The position numbers were made by a program, and so were the translations under genes. Below are positions 60,059 to 64,000 of a stretch of DNA of 64,000 nt, in pieces. This DNA is from Autumnicola tepida (GTDB lineage Bacteria; Bacteroidota; Bacteroidia; Flavobacteriales; Flavobacteriaceae). Below the pieces are notes generated by a model, which was not told the origin of the DNA, ran no database searches, and saw only the letters and a list, made by a program, of their open reading frames with translations. The stretch is from NCBI RefSeq assembly GCF_031846485.1, contig NZ_JAVRHQ010000011.1, forward strand, positions 62,001-126,000. Direction: 5' to 3'. Each line of letters opens with the position of its first letter. The first letter of the stretch is position 1.

Positions 60059-61204
60059 CTAAATGTTTTTATAGAGAATTTGCATGAAGTCCTCTACTTT
60101 AGAAGGTTCCAGCCACCTGGTTACAATTACCAGATTATTCTTTTGATCCACAATTATAAAATTCCCACCAAACCCTGCAGCATAAAAGATATTCGCATTA
60201 ATATTTTCCCATTGGCGAGGGCCGTCTGCATTAAGCCACCACATATAGCCATAATTGGGATTTGGGGTAGAGGGCTGTACAGTTTCTTTTATAAGTTCTG
60301 CGGAAATAAGCTCATGTCCATTCCAGTTGCCGTTGTTCATAAATAACAGCCCAAAGCGAGCCATATCTTTGGTATTTATAAACATGCCGCCGCCGGAATG
60401 CCCGCCGCCACTAACAGATTGAATTTTAAGGCCGTCTATGGTGGTCCAGGAATTATCGTAACCAAACCAGCGCCATTTTGTAGATGCGTCTATAGGATCC
60501 ATAATTTCCTCTTTAAGGATCTTTGGCAGCGGTTTACGGAACACATTTAGCAGCGAATACGCCAGCACATTCACGCGAACATCATTGTATTTAAAATAGG
60601 TTCCAGGTTCGTGCAACTCTCTTCCCCGCCATTCGTCAATATTTTGATCAGATGGCGGCCGGTCGGCCCAGTCATAAGATCCCCAGAGTTCTCCGCTCCA
60701 GTCAGAATTTTGTTGTAACAAATGTTTCCAGGTGATCTTGCTGTTATGTGGCCCTTCAAAAGTATCGTCCCAAAGATATTCTCCAACCTTGTCATTTACA
60801 TCGGTAATAAGATTTTGCTGCAGTGCAAGCAGTGCAGTGGTGGAGAGAAAGCTTTTGGTAACACTAAAAGTCATGTCCACCCTTTCTGTATCTCCCCATT
60901 CTGCCACAATGTAGCCATCTTTAAGAATGATGCCAGCCGGGCCGCCACGCCTTTTTGTGGGGCCTAAAATTTCGTGGTAAGGTTCGCTTTGAAATCCTTT
61001 TAAAATTGCCTGGCGTAGATCCCTGGACTCTGAATATTCATTGTTTTCAGCAAATTTAACTGCTTCTGAAAAGTTCAGGTTGTAAGTGGAAGCTTCTTTT
61101 TTCTCCCAATCCCCGCGCGGCGGAAAATAAATATCCTGCGCCATAAGAGGTAGGACAAAAAGGAAGAGGCTTAGTATACTAAATAACTTAATTTTATTTT
61201 TCAT
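60059..61204 (-). CDS. Secreted serine hydrolase, beta-lactamase/class C fold
   Basis: The 381 residues have a signal peptide (cut near PLMAQ, residue 22). The class C/esterase core is clear: Ser-x-x-Lys in TFSVTKSFLSTTALLAL (about residue 117), a Tyr motif in YFKYNDVRVN (about 206) and a late GGNFIIVDQKNNLVIVTRW region. It belongs to the penicillin-binding-protein-like hydrolases, so it could be a carboxypeptidase, esterase or amidase; a role in antibiotic resistance is not implied. The gene starts one base after the rmuC stop. Confidence 0.91.
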   Translation of the reverse strand: MKNKIKLFSILSLFLFVLPLMAQDIYFPPRGDWEKKEASTYNLNFSEAVKFAENNEYSESRDLRQAILKGFQSEPYHEILGPTKRRGGPAGIILKDGYIVAEWGDTERVDMTFSVTKSFLSTTALLALQQNLITDVNDKVGEYLWDDTFEGPHNSKITWKHLLQQNSDWSGELWGSYDWADRPPSDQNIDEWRGRELHEPGTYFKYNDVRVNVLAYSLLNVFRKPLPKILKEEIMDPIDASTKWRWFGYDNSWTTIDGLKIQSVSGGGHSGGGMFINTKDMARFGLLFMNNGNWNGHELISAELIKETVQPSTPNPNYGYMWWLNADGPRQWENINANIFYAAGFGGNFIIVDQKNNLVIVTRWLEPSKVEDFMQILYKNI

Positions 61205-62623
61205 CTAATTAAGGCTGCTTGTATCATTAATATCATCATCAGGTTCAATTTTGGCTCTTTTAAGCCATTCTTGTGGAAGCTTCTGTTTCGGGGAAATACC
61301 AAGGCTTTCCAGTTTATCAATGTCCTTTATGAGGTTCTGCTGCCCGGTAAGCTTTTTCATCGCTCCGTTATAGGCCGTAGAAGTAGATTTTAGCCTGTTC
61401 CCCACCACTTCAAGTTCATCGAGCAGAATTTTGAATTTATGATAAAGCGAAGCTGCATGATTGGCAATTTCCAGCGCGTTTTGCTGTTGCTTCTCATTGC
61501 TCCATATGGTATCTATGGTGCGCAGTGTAGACAGCAGGGTAGTGGGGCTTACCAGCAGGATATTCTTTTGAAAGGCGGTATAGAAGAAGGAATTATCAAG
61601 CTCCTGGGCCAGATATAACGCAGGCTCTACTGGTACAAACATCAGCACAAAATCTGGCGAATCACCGCCATGCAAATCTTCGTATTTCTTGGCGCTTAAT
61701 TGCAGGATATGATTGCTTAGGGATTTAAGATGATCTTTTAAATACCTGCTTCTTAAATTTTCATCTTCTTCATTTACGTACTTCTCATAAGCCGATAAGG
61801 AAACCTTGGAATCGATAATCATTTTCTTGTCGTTAGGAAGGTGAATAACCACATCGGGCAAAACCTTATTTCCTTCCTCATCTTTATACGCCTTCTGAAT
61901 AAAATACTCCCGGTCTTTTTCCAGGCCCGATTTTTCAAGTACCCGTTCCAGGATTAATTCTCCCCAATTTCCCTGGGTTTTATTTTCGCCTTTAAGTGCG
62001 CGGGTAAGATTATTCGCCTCCTCGCTAATCTTTAAATTTTGTTCATTCAGGATCTTTAGATAATTGCCAAGTTCGGCATGGCGGGAAATAAAATCATCAT
62101 TGTTTTTGCTGACTTTCTCTTCAAAAGTCCTGATTTTTTCCTGAAGCGGATTCAGGATATTCTGAATGTTTTCTTTGTTAAGGGAAGTGAATTTTTCAGA
62201 CTTCTGTTCGAGGATTTTATTGGCGAGATTTTCAAACTGAACAGAGAACTTTTCCTGAAGGTTTTCCATCTCTTTTTTTTGCTCTCTTTGCCGCTCCAGG
62301 AGGTGGTCAAAATCGGCATTTTTTCGGGTAAGACTGGTGCTAAGAAGATCTTTTTCCCTGCGAAGTGCTTCCCGCTGCTTTTCTGTCTCTGCTAATTTTA
62401 TTAGCAGGCTTTCTTTTGCTTCATTAAGATTGTTTTTGTAATCTGCTAAATTCTTGTTATTCAGTTCTTTTAATTCTTCTATATAAAGTGATTGTTGATT
62501 TAATTTCTCCTGAAGAAGGCCTTCATTTTTGCCGGTTTTCAGCCGTGATATCAGGCTTCCAAGGAAAATTCCGAGCAGAATGGCAAGTATAAAAATGACC
62601 GAAAAAAGGATAATTTCATTCAT
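61205..62623 (-). CDS. rmuC: DNA recombination protein RmuC
   Basis: The 472 residues have an N-terminal membrane helix (ILFSVIFILAILLGIFLGSLI), a coiled coil (about 30-205), then the RmuC domain (NWGELILERVLEKSGLEKDREYF, VLPDVVIHLPNDKKMIIDSKVSLSAYEKYV, FVLMFVPVEPALYLAQEL). RmuC is a predicted nuclease-like protein that limits inversions at repeats and defends against some mobile DNA. It is the first gene of a five-gene operon: rmuC, serine hydrolase, membrane protein, thioesterase, BASS transporter. Confidence 0.95.
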   Translation of the reverse strand: MNEIILFSVIFILAILLGIFLGSLISRLKTGKNEGLLQEKLNQQSLYIEELKELNNKNLADYKNNLNEAKESLLIKLAETEKQREALRREKDLLSTSLTRKNADFDHLLERQREQKKEMENLQEKFSVQFENLANKILEQKSEKFTSLNKENIQNILNPLQEKIRTFEEKVSKNNDDFISRHAELGNYLKILNEQNLKISEEANNLTRALKGENKTQGNWGELILERVLEKSGLEKDREYFIQKAYKDEEGNKVLPDVVIHLPNDKKMIIDSKVSLSAYEKYVNEEDENLRSRYLKDHLKSLSNHILQLSAKKYEDLHGGDSPDFVLMFVPVEPALYLAQELDNSFFYTAFQKNILLVSPTTLLSTLRTIDTIWSNEKQQQNALEIANHAASLYHKFKILLDELEVVGNRLKSTSTAYNGAMKKLTGQQNLIKDIDKLESLGISPKQKLPQEWLKRAKIEPDDDINDTSSLN

Positions 62624-62643
62624 GCGGGAGAGGCTATTTCTTC

Positions 62644-62651
62644 CAAAGATA
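62644..62651 (-). promoter_or_regulatory. -7 element of the rmuC operon
   Basis: TATCTTTG (minus strand) fits TAnnTTTG and lies 20 bases before the rmuC ATG. A -33 partner at 19 bases is not evident. Confidence 0.5.
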
Positions 62652-62690
62652 ATTATTTGATTTTATCCTGTTAAGCTAAGGCCGTTTTAA

Positions 62691-63482
62691 TTAGGATTTG
62701 ATCCTGAAAGAAGCTGTTTCCGGGTCGAAGGAAATGATATCTGAAGGGAAAATTTCAGAAAAGGAACTTGATTTCAGCAATTCTTCTGGTGGTCCAAATT
62801 TTACTTTTCCGGGCTGCATCAAAATGATTTTATCACATAATTGAATGGCAAGATTTATTTCGTGTGAAGCAAAAACAATAGCCTTTTTTGTTTTCCTGGT
62901 GAGGTCCTTCAGCAATTTTAGAACGTAAGCTTTGTGATAGAGATCCAGGTGCGTGGTGGGTTCATCTAAAATAATCAGGGGAGTGTCCTGGGCTATTGCA
63001 CGCGCAATAAGCACTTTTTGCATCTGCCCGTCACTAAGTTCATAGCATTTCCTGTCCTGGAGCGATTCAATATTTACCAGTTTTAATGATGAAATAATCT
63101 GCCTAAGGTCATTTTTGCCCAGTTTTCCAATCCAATTTGTGTAAGGCTGCCTCCCTAAAGCCACAAGTTCAAAAACGCTCAAATTCCTGGAAACAGGCTG
63201 CTCTGTAAGCACGAGGCTGATGAGTGAAGCCAGCTCCAGCGCATCTATTTTACCAATTTCAATATTATTGCAAAGTACCTTTCCTGCCAGCGGCTGCTGA
63301 ATTCCGCTAAGTGTCCTTAAAAAAGTAGATTTTCCAATTCCGTTTACCCCAATAACCGCCACCAGCTCCCCGGCCTTTATTTCAATATCAATACCCGCAG
63401 CAATTAGCTGTTGTTGCGCTTTTTTCTGATAGCCAATGCTAAGCGCTTCCGTTTTTAAAATGGGGGTGGCAGTATCTTTCAA
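62691..63482 (-). CDS. ABC importer ATPase, iron-siderophore/cobalamin type
   Basis: The 263 residues contain Walker A GVNGIGKST (about residue 45), the signature LSDGQMQKVLIARA, Walker B PLIILDEPTTHLD and the switch FASHEINLA. This is a FecE/FhuC/BtuD-type ATPase, with GVNGIGKST resembling other Bacteroidota siderophore importers. Its ATG overlaps the stop of the upstream permease by 4 bases. The substrate (heme, siderophore or cobalamin) cannot be told here. Confidence 0.93.
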   Translation of the reverse strand: MKDTATPILKTEALSIGYQKKAQQQLIAAGIDIEIKAGELVAVIGVNGIGKSTFLRTLSGIQQPLAGKVLCNNIEIGKIDALELASLISLVLTEQPVSRNLSVFELVALGRQPYTNWIGKLGKNDLRQIISSLKLVNIESLQDRKCYELSDGQMQKVLIARAIAQDTPLIILDEPTTHLDLYHKAYVLKLLKDLTRKTKKAIVFASHEINLAIQLCDKIILMQPGKVKFGPPEELLKSSSFSEIFPSDIISFDPETASFRIKS

Positions 63483-64000
63483 AACAGGAATTTTCTTTTT
63501 CTTACTAAAAGCCAGATTACCACCGGTGCACCTATCATGGAAGTAATGGCATTAATGGGCAGGGTGAATTCTTTTCCCGGCAATTGCGCTGCAATATCGC
63601 AGATAAGCATTAAAGCGGCGCCCGACAGGATTACAGCAGGAAGCAGGATCCTGTGATCGTTTACCGGCAGGATTTGCCGTACCAGGTGCGGCACCGCCAG
63701 CCCCACAAAAGCTATGGGGCCGGCAAAAGCGGTAATGCTGCCGGCTAGGATGCTGGTAGCCAGTATAATTTTAAATCGATTTCTCCTGATGCTTACCCCA
63801 AGGCTTTTAGCGTATTGTTCCCCTAAAAGCAGGGTATTCAGGTTTTTTATGCAGGAAATAGCCAAGGTTGTACCCAATACCCAGAATAAGGCCAGTATGC
63901 CCACCTCAGGCCACGAAAGGTTTCCCAGGCTGCCAAAAGACCAGAAGATGTACTGTTGCAGGTCTGCCGCCGGGCTAAAATAAGATAATACACTTACTAC
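63479..64000 (-). CDS. FecCD family ABC importer permease (5' part outside window)
   Basis: The frame continues to the right edge: codons before a GTG at 63904 read SYFSPAADLQQYIFWSFGSL and LSWPEVGI, typical FecCD permease sequence. The start therefore lies outside the window. Visible are membrane helices and the motifs GPIAFVGLAVPHLVRQ and PGKEFTLPINAITSMIGAPVVIWLL, standard near the C-terminus of FecCD/BtuC permeases. It imports iron chelates or cobalamin through the inner membrane with the ATPase downstream. Confidence 0.94.
   Translation of the reverse strand, partial: VVSVLSYFSPAADLQQYIFWSFGSLGNLSWPEVGILALFWVLGTTLAISCIKNLNTLLLGEQYAKSLGVSIRRNRFKIILATSILAGSITAFAGPIAFVGLAVPHLVRQILPVNDHRILLPAVILSGAALMLICDIAAQLPGKEFTLPINAITSMIGAPVVIWLLVRKRKFLF

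Overview
The window looks like chromosomal DNA of a Flavobacteriaceae bacterium (Bacteroidota), probably a marine or saline type related to Gramella, Salegentibacter or Zunongwangia. That genus-level guess is an inference. The evidence is a SusC/SusD pair, many lipoproteins, promoters of the Bacteroidota TTG-N19-TAnnTTTG type, no Shine-Dalgarno sequences, a type B bL31 protein and a 950-residue CarB. Most genes are housekeeping. I saw no tRNA, rRNA, CRISPR array, transposase or prophage.

Layout. 1-6.7 kb: a SusC/SusD uptake pair followed by an FG-GAP/VCBS lipoprotein cut by the left edge, with no carbohydrate-active enzymes beside it. 6.7-10.8 kb: a lipid kinase divergent from an App1-type phosphatidate phosphatase, then tex. 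11-14.3 kb: a PRC-barrel protein, a secreted M28 peptidase and a YtxH protein. 14.4-19.6 kb: a trehalose/osmotic block with fused trehalose-phosphate synthase/phosphatase, a divergent GH15 enzyme and an MscS channel. 19.7-20.6 kb: an SMP-30 protein. 20.7-29.5 kb: fatty-acid beta-oxidation, with marR, fadN-like, fadA and fadE-like genes in one operon preceded by an acyl-CoA ligase. Two small four-helix-bundle (23S rRNA intervening-sequence type) genes sit in the junctions of this operon.

29.9-39.1 kb: lipoproteins, purL, an endonuclease I/lamin-tail lipoprotein, an RsmB-like rRNA methyltransferase and a BNR-repeat lipoprotein. 39.2-41 kb: an ECF sigma factor with two envelope partners, and beside it an orphan promoter-terminator unit on the other strand. 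41.1-46.2 kb: an envelope block (ABC exporter, phospho-sugar mutase, GT2 glycosyltransferase, DUF4199). 46.4-53.7 kb: rpmE2, a GlmU-like protein, a 58-87 residue membrane protein, mtaB, a hydrolase, a lytic transglycosylase, a thioredoxin-fold protein, a TPR protein and rpmH. 53.8-62.6 kb: carB, small envelope proteins, and an operon of rmuC, a serine hydrolase, a membrane protein, a thioesterase and a BASS transporter. The right edge cuts an iron/cobalamin-type ABC importer.

The most unusual structure is the beta-oxidation operon. Its two intervening-sequence-type genes lie between the same short boundary motifs and are flanked by imperfect inverted repeats, so each module could fold out of the mRNA. 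The operon starts with marR, which has a perfect 20-bp palindrome over its promoter. Other points of interest are the orphan small transcript unit, a small membrane protein that may start at ATA, an isolated near-palindrome before the GlmU-like gene, and enzymes with changed key residues.
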